In this document: positions 5,294 to 5,309 of the stretch, piece by piece
How the letters are laid out: the number at the start of each line of letters is the position of its first letter
Numbering within the stretch: position 1 is the first letter of the stretch
From: Deltaproteobacteria bacterium
GTDB taxonomy: Bacteria > Desulfobacterota > UBA8473
DNA: 5,309 bases
Direction of reading: 5' to 3'
Assembly (NCBI GenBank): GCA_030643245.1
Contig: DAOWME010000209.1
Location: forward strand, 1 to 5,309
Position numbers and translations under genes: made by a program
Notes under the pieces: generated by a model
Told to the model about the DNA's origin: nothing
Seen by the model: the letters and a program-made list of their open reading frames with translations, nothing else
The model's database searches: none

Positions 5294-5309
5294 ACATTGA
5301 ATAGTGGGG

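Overview
The window holds a partial tryptophan-biosynthesis operon, trpE-trpG-trpD-trpC, all on the + strand. It is preceded by what reads as a complete ribosome-mediated transcription attenuator with its own leader peptide. Separate, unfused trpE, trpG and trpD, Shine-Dalgarno sites before trpE, trpD and the last gene, and a Trp-codon leader peptide point to a Gram-negative bacterium. The intergenic ATTCCC-N8-GGGAAT palindromes are of a kind common in Desulfobacterota-like and some other proteobacterial genomes. The lineage is an inference of low to moderate confidence.

Layout. Positions 1-200 hold a partial minus-strand open frame running off the left edge and one copy of a ~70 bp repeat. 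Positions 209-247 carry a promoter with a perfect -35 box and an inverted repeat over the -10 region. Positions 273-374 encode a 33-residue leader peptide with three consecutive Trp codons, followed by mutually exclusive RNA hairpins and a GC-rich terminator with a T-run (401-436). trpE (502-1983), trpG (1988-2560) and trpD (2576-3589) are tightly packed. A 154 bp palindromic, MITE-like element (3587-3740) follows; its first bases form the trpD stop codon. trpC (3805-4587) ends the operon; trpF, trpB and trpA are not present. A second copy of the ~70 bp repeat, inverted relative to the first, lies at 4701-4773. An AT-rich, lysine-rich 120-residue protein of unknown function (4931-5293) has its own promoter-like and ribosome-binding sequences.

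Function. TrpG releases ammonia from glutamine and TrpE uses it to turn chorismate into anthranilate. TrpD adds phosphoribose from PRPP. TrpC closes the indole ring after the TrpF isomerisation, whose gene must lie elsewhere. Expression is probably set by the supply of charged tRNA-Trp through the leader, and TrpE activity by tryptophan feedback at its LLES-type site.

The least ordinary signals are the attenuator, the palindromic element inside the operon, and the inverted repeats that flank the operon. The repeats look like relics of one small coding sequence: six of the substitutions between the copies fall at codon third positions under a frameshift model. No wholly new system is evident.
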